A stretch of 64,000 nucleotides of DNA from CAUZIZ01 sp965222655 (GCA_965222655.1 CBDCUP010000018.1:1062998-1126997), one strand, 5' to 3'. Counted from the stretch's first letter, positions 45,958 through 54,198 are shown. The notes: generated by a model not told the origin, from the letters alone. Made by a program: numbers and translations.

Positions 45958-46326
45958 ATGATTCAGATGCAGACGGTTCTCCGGGTGGCAGACAACTCGG
46001 GGGCCCGCAAGCTTGCGTGTATCTCGACGATCGGGGGAGACGTTGGCAGAGGTGCCGGTTTGGGGGATGTCATCACGGCTTCGGTCAAGGAGGCAACTCC
46101 CGACGGTGGGGTGAAGAAAGGCGAGGTCGTTCGGGCCGTGGTGGTTCGAATGCGCAAGGAAAGTCGCCGCTCAGACGGGTCGTATATCCGGTTTGACGAG
46201 AACGCAGCGGTCCTGATCAACAACGCAAGAGAGCCGATCGGTACCCGCGTCTTTGGTCCAGTGGCGCGAGAGCTTAGAGATAAACAGTTCACAAGAATCG
46301 TGTCGCTGGCACCTGAGGTGCTCTAG
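45958..46326 (+). CDS. rplN: 50S ribosomal protein L14
   Basis: The 122-residue product starts at ATG 45958 (MIQMQTVLRVADNSGARKLA). KKGEVVRAVVVRMRKESRRS, FDENAAVLINNAREPIGTRV and FGPVARELRDKQFTRIVSLA are invariant signatures. Its TAG stop at 46324-46326 is formed by the left TA and first G of repeat C copy 2. Confidence 0.97.
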   Translation: MIQMQTVLRVADNSGARKLACISTIGGDVGRGAGLGDVITASVKEATPDGGVKKGEVVRAVVVRMRKESRRSDGSYIRFDENAAVLINNAREPIGTRVFGPVARELRDKQFTRIVSLAPEVL

Positions 46327-46426
46327 GAGTCGGCGGGGCAGAAATGATCGTGGCGAAAAATCGGGGAAATATGGACCGATTATACTGTTTTCGCAGCAGA
46401 TCAATTTCTGCCGCGCAGGCTCCTTA
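46324..46426 (-). repeat. Repeat family C, copy 2, between rplN and rplX
   Basis: Left end TAGGAGTCGGCGGGGCAGAA and right end TTTCTGCCGCGCAGGCTCC then TTA. The interior shares GAAAAATCGGGGAAATATGG (inverted) with copy 1. About 103 bp, shorter than copy 1. Confidence 0.75.
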
Positions 46427-46447
46427 GACAGAAGGATTGATTCGGCG

Positions 46448-46768
46448 ATGCTCCACATAAAGAAGGAAGATCAGGTGCTGGTACTTGGGGGAAAGGACCG
46501 TGGCAAACGAGGCCGGGTCTTGCGGATCTTTCCCACCAGGAGTCGAGCCATAGTTGAAGGCATCAACATGATTCGAAAGCATACGCGCCAGAATCCTCAA
46601 CAGAATATCCAAGGCGGAATTCTGGAGCGGGAGGGTTCCATTCACCTGTCCAACTTGAAGGTGGTGTGCCGCGAGTGTTCAGAGCCCAGTCGGGTTGGTT
46701 TCAGCCTGCTCTCCGATGGCAAGAAGGTCCGGATCTGCAAGAAGTGCGGGGGGACCATGGACAAGTAG
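46448..46768 (+). CDS. rplX: 50S ribosomal protein L24
   Basis: The 106-residue product starts at ATG 46448 (MLHIKKEDQVLVLGGKDRGK), a KOW-type fold. GINMIRKHTRQNPQQNIQGG, VVCRECSEPSRVGFSLLSDG and VRICKKCGG follow; the CxxC...CxxC pair suggests a bound zinc. An assembly-initiator protein of the 50S. It follows repeat C, so its ribosome-binding region lies next to repeat DNA (AGACAGAAGGATTGATTCGGCG). Confidence 0.96.
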   Translation: MLHIKKEDQVLVLGGKDRGKRGRVLRIFPTRSRAIVEGINMIRKHTRQNPQQNIQGGILEREGSIHLSNLKVVCRECSEPSRVGFSLLSDGKKVRICKKCGGTMDK

Positions 46769-46782
46769 TCGGCCGCTGGCCA

Positions 46783-46807
46783 AGCCCGGATTTCGCAATC
46801 CGCGCTA
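46783..46807. repeat. Micro-derivative of repeat A between rplX and rplE
   Basis: AGCCCGGATTTCGCAATCCG followed by CGCTA keeps only the tips of family A: the AGCCCGGATTT end and an inverse AATCC...GCTA. About 25 bp palindrome. Confidence 0.45.
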
Positions 46808-46838
46808 AGTCGGCACCGGTTACCCGGGTTTGAGGAAG

Positions 46839-47405
46839 ATGACGAGACTCAAAGACAAGTACATCAACGAATTGATGCCTGCCATGATCGAGCGTTTCGA
46901 GGGCCGAAACGTCATGGCGCTGCCCAAACTCGAGAAGGTGGTGTTGAACGTGGGCCTCGGTATGGCCATCCAGAACGCCAAGTTGCTGGACGTCGCCGCT
47001 GAAGAACTGTCAGCCATCGCCGGTCAGAAGCCCATCATTACCAAAGCAAGACGGGCGATAGCGGGCTTCAAGCTCCGTGCTGGTATGCCCATCGGGTTGA
47101 TGGTTACCCTGCGGGGAGATCGGATGTATGAGTTCCTGGACCGGTTCATCAACATCTGTCTGCCTCGAGTCAGGGATTTTCGCGGGGTCTCCGCCAATTC
47201 CTTCGATGGCAGGGGCAACTATACGATCGGAGTCAAGGACCAGTTGATCTTTCCGGAGATCGATCTGGCGAAGACCGAGCACATCCATGGGATGAACATT
47301 ACCGTCGTGGTGAAGGCTCAATCAGACGATGATGCGCGTTTTCTCTTGGCTGGGATGGGGATGCCCTTCGCAGGAAAAGAGGAAAGGCGGATGGCGATTC
47401 TATAA
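46839..47405 (+). CDS. rplE: 50S ribosomal protein L5
   Basis: The 188-residue product begins at ATG 46839 (MTRLKDKYINELMPAMIERF). LNVGLGMAIQNAKLLDVAAE, GQKPIITKARRAIAGFKLRA and FPEIDLAKTEHIHGMNITVV are conserved. An alternative TTG at 46830 adds three residues. It binds 5S rRNA and contacts P-site tRNA. Confidence 0.96.
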   Translation: MTRLKDKYINELMPAMIERFEGRNVMALPKLEKVVLNVGLGMAIQNAKLLDVAAEELSAIAGQKPIITKARRAIAGFKLRAGMPIGLMVTLRGDRMYEFLDRFINICLPRVRDFRGVSANSFDGRGNYTIGVKDQLIFPEIDLAKTEHIHGMNITVVVKAQSDDDARFLLAGMGMPFAGKEERRMAIL

Positions 47406-47474
47406 GTGAGAAAGTCCGGGCAGGAGTAGCGAGTTCCGGACCGTGATGGCCTCGGCAGCAGGAAGGACAGGCAG

Positions 47475-47660
47475 ATGGCGCGAGAAGGGCTGATAGTAAA
47501 ACAGCAAAAGACCCCCAAGTTCGCGGTGCGGCGCTATACGCGCTGTAGGCGCTGTGGCCGGTCCCGAGGTTACCTGAGAAAGTTCCAGCTCTGCCGGATC
47601 TGTTTTCGACAGCTGGCACTGCAGGGCGAGATACCTGGAGTGACCAAGGCAAGTTGGTAG
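47475..47660 (+). CDS. rpsN: 30S ribosomal protein S14, zinc-binding type Z
   Basis: The 61-residue protein contains CRRCGRSRGYLRKFQLCRIC, i.e. four Cys (C24, C27, C40, C43) in CxxC-x12-CxxC, the C+ (type Z) form of S14. The short length agrees. Preceded by GGAAGGACAGGCAG. It replaces the long zinc-free S14 seen in enterobacteria. Confidence 0.97.
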   Translation: MAREGLIVKQQKTPKFAVRRYTRCRRCGRSRGYLRKFQLCRICFRQLALQGEIPGVTKASW

Positions 47661-47718
47661 TGACCCAAGTAAAAGTACAGGCACGGGTGTTCCCGAGCAG
47701 AGTTGAGAGTTAACGAAG

Positions 47719-48117
47719 ATGCCAGTCCCAAACCCAGTCGCAGATCTCCTGACCCGAATTCGTAACGCGCAGACCGCGCGGCACGATTCGCTGGAAGTCC
47801 CTTTTTCGAAGCTGAGGGCCGAAGTGCTCAGAATCCTCAAGGAAGAGGGTTACATCAGATCGTATAAGGTCAATGAACAGACGCCCTTTTCGACGATGTC
47901 GATCGTGCTGAAGTACAGCGCGGATCAGACGCCCGTGATCCGGGTTCTACAGTGTGTCAGCACGCCGGGTCGCCGTCGCTATGTCGGAAAGGACGAGATC
48001 CCGCCGGTGCTCGGAGGTATGGGTATCAGTATTGTCTCCACTTCCAAGGGCCTACTGACCGGCAAGAAGGCTTCGGAGATGGGTGTGGGCGGCGAGTTGC
48101 TTTGTGAGGTTTACTGA
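47719..48117 (+). CDS. rpsH: 30S ribosomal protein S8
   Basis: The 132-residue product has MPVPNPVADLLTRIRNAQTA, then PFSKLRAEVLRILKEEGYIR, and the C-terminal GMGISIVSTSKGLLTGKKAS. In E. coli S8 represses the spc operon via the rplN-rplX-rplE region, which here is loaded with repeats. Confidence 0.97.
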   Translation: MPVPNPVADLLTRIRNAQTARHDSLEVPFSKLRAEVLRILKEEGYIRSYKVNEQTPFSTMSIVLKYSADQTPVIRVLQCVSTPGRRRYVGKDEIPPVLGGMGISIVSTSKGLLTGKKASEMGVGGELLCEVY

Positions 48118-48148
48118 TGGGCGGTCATCAAGTTTTGAGTGATTCACT

Positions 48149-48709
48149 ATGTCACGCGTAGGTCGAAATCCCATTTCAGTTCCGGGGACGGTCAAGGTTT
48201 CCGTGGAAGGGCGCCAGGTTTTGGTCAAAGGGCCTCTGGGGGAGTTGACTACGACGGTACCGGAAGGCATCACGGCAAGTCTTGGGGACGGGCGGTTGAC
48301 GGCCGAGAGGCGGAACGATAGCAAGATGCTGAGGTCGCTTCACGGTTTGACCCGCTCCCTGCTGGCCAACGCGGTCCATGGAGTTAGCGTGGGCTTCAAG
48401 AAGGAACTCGACGTGGTTGGAATCGGCTATCGGGCGGAGTCAGCTTCGGGCAGCGTCACGTTGTCCTTGGGATTCTCGCATTCGATCGAGTTTCCTCTTC
48501 CCGAAGGCATCAAGGTCAGCGTGGAACGTGCCAACAAGACCATTCAGAACTACGTTACCTCGCTCGTCGTCGAAGGGATCGACAAGTGTCAGGTGGGACA
48601 GGTGGCGGCTAACCTTCGGGCGCTGAGACCGCCCGATCCCTATAAGGGGAAAGGGATCCGCTACAGTGATGAAAGAATTCGTCTGAAGGTGGGCAAGAAG
48701 GGCGCCTGA
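48149..48709 (+). CDS. rplF: 50S ribosomal protein L6
   Basis: The 186-residue product shows the two-fold L6 architecture: MSRVGRNPISVPGTVKVSVE and the second half with LGFSHSIEFPLPEGIKVSVE, ending in RALRPPDPYKGKGIRYSDER. Located near the GTPase centre. A 117-base gap to rplR shows no feature I can name. Confidence 0.97.
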   Translation: MSRVGRNPISVPGTVKVSVEGRQVLVKGPLGELTTTVPEGITASLGDGRLTAERRNDSKMLRSLHGLTRSLLANAVHGVSVGFKKELDVVGIGYRAESASGSVTLSLGFSHSIEFPLPEGIKVSVERANKTIQNYVTSLVVEGIDKCQVGQVAANLRALRPPDPYKGKGIRYSDERIRLKVGKKGA

Positions 48710-48826
48710 TAGCTCGGTCTACAGGTTGCAAGAGAGAGTTGTCGGTGATTTGTTGCACCGGCGCAGTCGAAATGTTGCCCCTGGGCGGGCAAGTCGAATG
48801 GGTCCGAGTTTTCGAGTAGAAGGCTA

Positions 48827-49192
48827 ATGGGAAGCAGAATCAGTAGAACATTTCGTAGAAGAAGGATTCACAAGAGAATTCGCAAGAAGATCACGGGAAC
48901 TCCGGAAAGGCCCAGACTTTGCGTCTTTCGAAGTCTCAAGCACATCTATGCTCAGATTACCGATGATGTTTCCGGGAAGAATCTTGTCAGCGCGTCGTCG
49001 CTGAAGCTCGACGGTAAGAAGCTGGCCAATGGTGGCGGCGTAGAGGCGGCTCGCAGTGTGGGAAAAGAAGTGGCACAGAAGGCCGCTGACGCGGGGATCA
49101 AGACCGTCGTTTTTGATCGTAATGGCTTCCTTTATTTCGGACGTGTAGAGGCGCTGGCCAAGGCAGCTCGGGAAGGCGGGCTGAAGTTCTAG
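48827..49192 (+). CDS. rplR: 50S ribosomal protein L18
   Basis: The 121-residue product has RIRKKITGTPERPRLCVFRS, then LKHIYAQITDDVSGKNLVSA, and C-terminal FDRNGFLYFGRVEALAKAAR. It binds 5S rRNA. Ordinary length. Confidence 0.97.
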   Translation: MGSRISRTFRRRRIHKRIRKKITGTPERPRLCVFRSLKHIYAQITDDVSGKNLVSASSLKLDGKKLANGGGVEAARSVGKEVAQKAADAGIKTVVFDRNGFLYFGRVEALAKAAREGGLKF

Positions 49193-49270
49193 CGCTTGGT
49201 GCGGCTTGCTTCACGGCGTTGCGAGCCCAGGGTGGACGATTGTGGCTCCGTAGTTGAGAAAAGATGATCG

Positions 49271-49765
49271 ATGGGGAATCAAGCGAATTTTGAAGTCGAA
49301 CTGAAAGATCAGGTCATTTCTATCAACCGGGTGACCAAAGTAGTGAAGGGCGGAAAGAACCTCAGTTTCAGCGCTCTGGTGGTGGTTGGTGACCAGAATG
49401 GTCGGGCCGGGTTCGGAATGGGCAAGGCTCGTGAGGTGCCCTCGGCCATCCGCAAGGGTGTCGAGCAGGCGAAGGGGGCGTTACTGGACGTTCCGCTCAA
49501 GGGATCGACCATCCCTCACAGCGTTTTGGGCAGGTTCGGTGCGGGCAAGGTGATGCTCAAGCCGGCTCCCGAAGGAACCGGGATCATTGCGGGTGGACCG
49601 GTCAGGGCCGTGATGGAATCCGTGGGTATCAGGGACGTGGTGACCAAGTCGGTGGGGACGACCAATCCTCACAACGTGGTCAGGGCGACCTTCGAGGGAC
49701 TGTCGCAGCTTCGCGATGCTGAGCAAGTGGCGAAGCTTCGGGGAATCCCGGTGGAGGATCTGTAG
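49271..49765 (+). CDS. rpsE: 30S ribosomal protein S5
   Basis: The 164-residue product has QVISINRVTKVVKGGKNLSF, VVVGDQNGRAGFGMGKAREV and VRAVMESVGIRDVVTKSVGT. It has a role in decoding fidelity. The TAG stop shares its G with the GTG start of rpmD. Confidence 0.97.
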   Translation: MGNQANFEVELKDQVISINRVTKVVKGGKNLSFSALVVVGDQNGRAGFGMGKAREVPSAIRKGVEQAKGALLDVPLKGSTIPHSVLGRFGAGKVMLKPAPEGTGIIAGGPVRAVMESVGIRDVVTKSVGTTNPHNVVRATFEGLSQLRDAEQVAKLRGIPVEDL

Positions 49766-50235
49766 TGGCGGAGAAGACCGAGAAGCCTCAATCCGAGACC
49801 GCGGCGAAGAAGGCCGGCGTTTCGGCTACAGCGTCGGCTGCTCCTAAATCGAAGGCCGCGGCTGCCAAACCCAAGAGCGCCACCGCGAAGTCCACTACGG
49901 GAGCAAAGGCCACCAAGTCAGCGGCCAAACCTGCGCCCAAGCCTGCGCCCAAGGAGGCAAAGCCGAAGAAGACTAGCGCGAAGCCCAAAGCAACTGCTCA
50001 GGAGGCCAAGCCGGCCCCTGCGAAGGCTTCGGCAAAAAGTGCCCGCAAGGATGTAGCCAAAATCAAGATCCGATACTACCGGAGTGCCATCGGACGATCT
50101 TATCGCCAGAAACGAGTTGTCCAGGGTCTGGGACTGCGGAAGCTGAACCAGGTGGTAGAGCGGCCAGATGACGCGGCGATCCGAGGGATGGTCGCCAAGA
50201 TACCTCACCTGGTAGAAATCGTTCAGGGAGATTAG
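49765..50235 (+). CDS. rpmD: 50S ribosomal protein L30 with long Ala/Lys/Pro-rich N-terminal extension
   Basis: The 156-residue product starts at GTG 49765, overlapping the rpsE stop by one base. Only the last about 60 residues (KIKIRYYRSAIGRSYRQKRV, then QGLGLRKLNQVVERPDDAAI) are L30, whose normal length is about 60. Residues 1-95 are low-complexity and basic, with KPAPKPAPKEAKPKK and KSKAAAAKPKSATAK-type repeats, reminiscent of histone H1 or AlgP tails. There is no stop or better start between the parts, and the position (rpsE-rpmD-rplO) confirms identity. The extension may contact rRNA or nucleic acid nonspecifically. Confidence 0.92.
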   Translation: MAEKTEKPQSETAAKKAGVSATASAAPKSKAAAAKPKSATAKSTTGAKATKSAAKPAPKPAPKEAKPKKTSAKPKATAQEAKPAPAKASAKSARKDVAKIKIRYYRSAIGRSYRQKRVVQGLGLRKLNQVVERPDDAAIRGMVAKIPHLVEIVQGD

Positions 50236-50237
50236 TT

Positions 50238-50687
50238 GTGAGCCATCAGCTACATACGCTGAAGCCAGCCAAAGGAGCAAATCGGAAGCGAATGCGTGTG
50301 GGCAGAGGTCCCGGCTCGGGGCGTGGCAAGACGTCTGGGCGCGGATCCAATGGACAGAAGTCTCGTTCCGGATACGCTGCCAGAGCCGGCTTCGAGGGCG
50401 GCCAGATGCCGCTCCATCGCCGTCTTCCCAAGAGAGGATTCAAGAATCCCTTCAAGAAGGTGTTCGTGGTTCTGAACGTCCGCGATCTGAATCGCTTCAA
50501 GAGTGGCAGCCAGGTCTCTCCCGAGTTCCTCATCGAACAGGGAGTGGCCAAGAAGATGAAGGATGGACTGCGCATCCTGGGCTCTGGCGAGCTGACACAG
50601 AAGCTCACCGTGAAGGCCCACCATTTCAGCGAGTCGGCCAAGAAGAAGATTGAGGAAGCGGGCGGCCAGATCGAGGTGCTGACCTGA
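50238..50687 (+). CDS. rplO: 50S ribosomal protein L15
   Basis: The 149-residue product starts at GTG 50238 (MSHQLHTLKPAKGANRKRMR). GRGPGSGRGKTSGRGSNGQK and FEGGQMPLHRRLPKRGFKNP are family signatures. The stop shares its last base with the secY start (TGATG), giving coupling. Confidence 0.96.
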   Translation: MSHQLHTLKPAKGANRKRMRVGRGPGSGRGKTSGRGSNGQKSRSGYAARAGFEGGQMPLHRRLPKRGFKNPFKKVFVVLNVRDLNRFKSGSQVSPEFLIEQGVAKKMKDGLRILGSGELTQKLTVKAHHFSESAKKKIEEAGGQIEVLT

Positions 50688-52096
50688 TGGCGGAATTCAA
50701 CCCGGTTCTTGGTAGTTTTCTGAACATCTACCGGATCCCGGACCTGCGCAAGCGCGTGCTCTTCATGTTGGGCCTGTTGGCCATCTACCGGGTCGGGAGC
50801 TTCATCCCCACGCCGGGCGTGGATAGTTCCGCCATGCAGGAATTCTTCAGTCAGCAGCCAGGCACCATCTTCGGCTTCATGGATATGTTCTCAGGAGGAA
50901 ACCTGAGTCGGCTCTCTATTTTCGCCCTGGGCATCACGCCCTATATTACCGCTTCGATCATCCTCCAGCTTCTCACGGTAGTCTGGCCTTTCCTGGAGCG
51001 TCTTTCCAAGGAAGGCGAGCTGGGAAGGAAGAAGATCAATCAGTACACGCGCTACCTCACCGTGGGGTTGTGCCTGTTCCAGAGCATGGCGACCTCGATC
51101 GCATTGGAAAGAACCGAAGCCTTTCCTCCAATCGTACCCAATCCGGGCTGGGGCTTCCGGTTGATGACCATGTTGACACTCACGACCGGGACGACCTTCG
51201 TGATGTGGCTGGGAGAACAGATCTCCGAGCGTGGCATCGGGAATGGAATTTCGTTGATCATCTTTGCGGGCATCGTGGTGGGGCTGCCCAGCGCCGCCTA
51301 CTCTCTTCTGCAGGACTGGGTGGCAGGTGAGCTGCATATCATTGCCATCCTTGCCCTGCTGGTCATGATGGTACTGGTGATCGCTGCTATCGTCTATGTG
51401 GAACGGGGGCAGCGGCGTATTCCGATCCAATATGCCAAGCGCGTTGTGGGGAGGAAAATGTACGGGGGACAAGCGACCCATCTCCCACTTCGCGTGAACT
51501 CGGGAGGCGTCATTCCGGTCATCTTTGCAGCTTCGATTGTCGCCTTTCCCTCCACTCTAGGCCTGGTTTTCCCCAATGTATCCTGGATGCAGGCGATGTC
51601 GGAACAGTTACGTCAGGGATACCCGCTGTACAATCTGCTCTACATCAGCGGCATCATGTTTTTCTGCTTTTTCTACGTCAGCATCATCTTCAACCCGGAC
51701 GAAGTTGCCGACAACATCCGTAAGTATGGTGGCTACATACCCGGTATCAGGCCCGGCAGGCGGACCGCCGAGTATATCGATCGTACCCTCAGTCGCTTGA
51801 CTGCCGCAGGGGCAACCTATCTGGTTCTGGTGTGCCTGCTTCCAGAGTTTCTGATCACTGGATTCAAGGTGCAGCCCATTCCCTTTATAGGACCCGGGAT
51901 CGATAATTTTCTAGTCAACTACGATCTGGACTTCATCACCACTGGACTAGGCGTGAACTTCTATTTTGGAGGGACCTCGCTGCTGATCGTGGTCGGAGTG
52001 GGTATGGATACGGTGAAGCAGATCGAGTCGCAGCTGATCATGCGTCACTATGAGGGTTTTCTGAAGAAGGGAAGAATTCGAGGTCGAAGAAACTGA
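50687..52096 (+). CDS. secY: Preprotein translocase subunit SecY
   Basis: The 469-residue membrane protein has about ten transmembrane segments. The plug and early region GLLAIYRVGSFIPTPGVDSS, GISLIIFAGIVVGLP, and the cytoplasmic loop YVERGQRRIPIQYAKRVVGR are standard, and the C-terminus LIMRHYEGFLKKGRIRGRRN matches the ribosome/SecA-contacting tail. It forms the SecYEG channel in the inner membrane. Coupled to rplO. Confidence 0.97.
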   Translation: MAEFNPVLGSFLNIYRIPDLRKRVLFMLGLLAIYRVGSFIPTPGVDSSAMQEFFSQQPGTIFGFMDMFSGGNLSRLSIFALGITPYITASIILQLLTVVWPFLERLSKEGELGRKKINQYTRYLTVGLCLFQSMATSIALERTEAFPPIVPNPGWGFRLMTMLTLTTGTTFVMWLGEQISERGIGNGISLIIFAGIVVGLPSAAYSLLQDWVAGELHIIAILALLVMMVLVIAAIVYVERGQRRIPIQYAKRVVGRKMYGGQATHLPLRVNSGGVIPVIFAASIVAFPSTLGLVFPNVSWMQAMSEQLRQGYPLYNLLYISGIMFFCFFYVSIIFNPDEVADNIRKYGGYIPGIRPGRRTAEYIDRTLSRLTAAGATYLVLVCLLPEFLITGFKVQPIPFIGPGIDNFLVNYDLDFITTGLGVNFYFGGTSLLIVVGVGMDTVKQIESQLIMRHYEGFLKKGRIRGRRN

Positions 52097-52141
52097 GCCG
52101 TACCAAGCAATGGGCGGCAGTGAGATCTTTCGAGTTAACAA

Positions 52142-52804
52142 ATGGCAGCTGAGAGTGTTGTTATCCTGATGGGGCCTCCAGGTGCCGGAAAAGGCACCCA
52201 GGCCAAGATGTTGGCCCAGAAGTTTGGCTTTGCTCATATTTCGACCGGTGACATCCTGCGTCAGGAAGTTCGAGCGGGCACGCCTCTGGGAGCGAAAGTC
52301 GAAGAGATTATGAATTCCGGTGCGCTGGTTCCGGATCGGCTGGTGGCAGAGATCGTCGGCGAACAGCTCGACAGCCAGGATGCCCCTGCGGATATCTTGT
52401 TGGACGGCTTCCCGCGGACAGTGCCACAAGCTGAGTACCTGGAGTCGCTGTCTGGAGGTTTTGAACAGATCGCAGTGAACCTCCACTTGAGTGAAGAGGA
52501 GGTCGTCAAGCGGCTGGCGGGGCGTCGGCACTGTGCTGGCTGTGGTAGAATCTACAACGTCTACTACTCTGCTCCCACGACGGAAGATGTCTGTGATGGT
52601 TGTGGGGGAGGGTTGCTCCAGCGTCCCGACGATGCTGAAACGGTGGTTCGGGAGCGTCTCAGAGTCTATCAGGAGCAGACCAGTCCTCTCATTGAGTTCT
52701 ATAAGAGCCGAGAGGGTTACTTCGAGGTAGACGGCAGCCTGAATATGGATTCGGTCTTCGAGGAGCTCTCGTCCCTCGTAGCAGGACGCCAGAGCAGGGC
52801 TTGA
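52142..52804 (+). CDS. adk: Adenylate kinase, zinc-lid type
   Basis: The 220-residue product has P-loop MGPPGAGKGTQAKML, ISTGDILRQEV, DGFPRTVPQAEYL and RPDDAETVVRERL. The lid contains CAGCGRIYN and CDGCGGGL, four Cys likely binding zinc, unlike the zinc-free enterobacterial lid. It interconverts AMP+ATP and 2 ADP. Standard secY-adk-map order. Confidence 0.97.
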   Translation: MAAESVVILMGPPGAGKGTQAKMLAQKFGFAHISTGDILRQEVRAGTPLGAKVEEIMNSGALVPDRLVAEIVGEQLDSQDAPADILLDGFPRTVPQAEYLESLSGGFEQIAVNLHLSEEEVVKRLAGRRHCAGCGRIYNVYYSAPTTEDVCDGCGGGLLQRPDDAETVVRERLRVYQEQTSPLIEFYKSREGYFEVDGSLNMDSVFEELSSLVAGRQSRA

Positions 52805-52829
52805 AGTGACGGCGTAGACTGGAATAAAA

Positions 52830-53618
52830 GTGATCGTCTGCAAAGGAAAAGCGGAACTCGGCAAGATGCGAGAGGCCAACTTGATCGTGGCTCAAGTGCT
52901 CGATCATCTGGGCAGCCTGATCGAGCCGGGTATCACGACCAGTGAACTTGATGCGGTAGCCGAGCGTATGATTCTGAAAGCAGGTGCCAAGCCGGCTTTC
53001 AAGGGTTATCGAGGCTACCCAGCTACCGTATGTGCCTCTGTCAACGATCGGATCGTTCACGGGATTCCCAACGACGATCCCTTGAAGCAGGGTGACATTA
53101 TCGGCTTGGATGTTGGAGTTTGCTATAAGGGCTTCTACGGAGATTCTGCCTGGAGCTTCTCGGTTGGAGCCATTACCAAGGAATTGAAGAGTTTGTTGGA
53201 TGTCACCCGGGAGTCGCTCTACAAGGGTATCGAAAAGGTGGTGGTGGGGAACCGGATCTCGGATATTTCCCACAGCATTCAGCAGCACGTCGAGAGCCAT
53301 GGTTTTACCGTGGTCCGCGAATTCGTGGGGCACGGGATCGGGAAAGCCCTGCACGAGGAACCGCAGGTTCCCAATTTCGGTCAGCCTGGACGAGGTCCCA
53401 AGCTGCAGGCGGGCATGGTGCTGGCGATTGAGCCCATGGTCAACAGTAAGGGACCCGGAGTGAAGGTGCTGGATGACCGCTGGACGGCGGTCACGGCCGA
53501 TGGGGGCTACAGTGCACACTTCGAACACTCGGTGGCTGTGACCGAGGAAGGCCCTTGGATCTTGAGTCTGGCCAACGGCAAGAGAGCGGCCGATTGGAAA
53601 AGGGAGATGGAACGATGA
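52830..53618 (+). CDS. map: Methionine aminopeptidase type I
   Basis: The 262-residue product starts at GTG 52830. Metal ligands of the pita-bread fold are in IGLDVGVCYKGFYGDSAWSF (two Asp), FVGHGIGKALHEEP (His), MVLAIEPMV (Glu) and the final SAHFEHSVAVTEEG (Glu). It removes N-terminal Met from nascent proteins. Its TGA overlaps the rpmJ ATG by 3 bases within ATGA, leaving no room for infA, which usually sits between these genes. Confidence 0.97.
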   Translation: MIVCKGKAELGKMREANLIVAQVLDHLGSLIEPGITTSELDAVAERMILKAGAKPAFKGYRGYPATVCASVNDRIVHGIPNDDPLKQGDIIGLDVGVCYKGFYGDSAWSFSVGAITKELKSLLDVTRESLYKGIEKVVVGNRISDISHSIQQHVESHGFTVVREFVGHGIGKALHEEPQVPNFGQPGRGPKLQAGMVLAIEPMVNSKGPGVKVLDDRWTAVTADGGYSAHFEHSVAVTEEGPWILSLANGKRAADWKREMER

Positions 53619-53728
53619 AGGTTCGCGCCTCAGTCAAACGCATTTGTCGCCAATGTAAGATCGTCCGTCGAAAAGGGGTGGTTCGAGTGATTTGTACCAA
53701 CCCGAAGCATAAGCAGCGGCAAGGTTAG
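53615..53728 (+). CDS. rpmJ: 50S ribosomal protein L36
   Basis: This 37-residue protein reads MKVRASVKRICRQCKIVRRK then GVVRVICTNPKHKQRQG. The zinc ligands CxxC, C and H (C11, C14, C27, H32) are all present, i.e. the C+ form. It overlaps the map stop as ATGA. Its TAG stop (53726-53728) is the first trinucleotide of a short repeat A derivative. Confidence 0.96.
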   Translation: MKVRASVKRICRQCKIVRRKGVVRVICTNPKHKQRQG

Positions 53729-53786
53729 CCATGATTTCTCATGCCCGATCTACTATGTCGCCGCTGGACATGAGAATTCAAGGCTA
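53726..53786 (+). repeat. Short repeat A derivative (61 bp) between rpmJ and rpsM
   Basis: Begins TAGCCATGATTTCTCATGCC and ends TGAGAATTCAAGGCTA, with GATCTACTATGTCGCCGCTG inside. It keeps the TA-G...C-TA ends and the GATCTACTnnGTCGCCGC internal block of full copies but lacks the central about 120 bp. Confidence 0.75.
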
Positions 53787-53798
53787 GCAGGGAGTGTT

Positions 53799-54170
53799 AT
53801 GCGGATCATAGGAGTGAACATACCAGACAACAAGCGGATCGAGATCGCGCTCACCTATATCTACGGGATTGGGAGAGTGCGTTCCGGGAAGATCTTGACC
53901 GAGGCGGGAATCGATTGGGACAGGAAGGCCCAGGATATTACCGAAGACGAAGCCACGCAGCTTAGGCGCATCATCGAAGATCAGGGCAGGATCGAGGGCG
54001 ATCTGCGCAAGGAACTTCAGCTGAACATCAAGCGCCTGATGGATATTGGCTGCTATCGTGGTCTGCGTCACCGACGCGGTCTGCCCGTCCGAGGACAGCG
54101 CACTCAAACCAACTCACGAACCCGAAAGGGTCCACGAAAGGGCAGGATCCTACGTCGTAAGAGATCCTAG
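53799..54170 (+). CDS. rpsM: 30S ribosomal protein S13
   Basis: The 123-residue product has MRIIGVNIPDNKRIEIALTY, YIYGIGRVRSGKILTEAGID and the C-terminal basic RGLRHRRGLPVRGQRTQTNS plus KGPRKG tail that reaches the P site. First gene of the alpha section. Confidence 0.97.
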   Translation: MRIIGVNIPDNKRIEIALTYIYGIGRVRSGKILTEAGIDWDRKAQDITEDEATQLRRIIEDQGRIEGDLRKELQLNIKRLMDIGCYRGLRHRRGLPVRGQRTQTNSRTRKGPRKGRILRRKRS

Positions 54171-54198
54171 TGGGTACTAATAGGCTGCGAGGAAGAAT

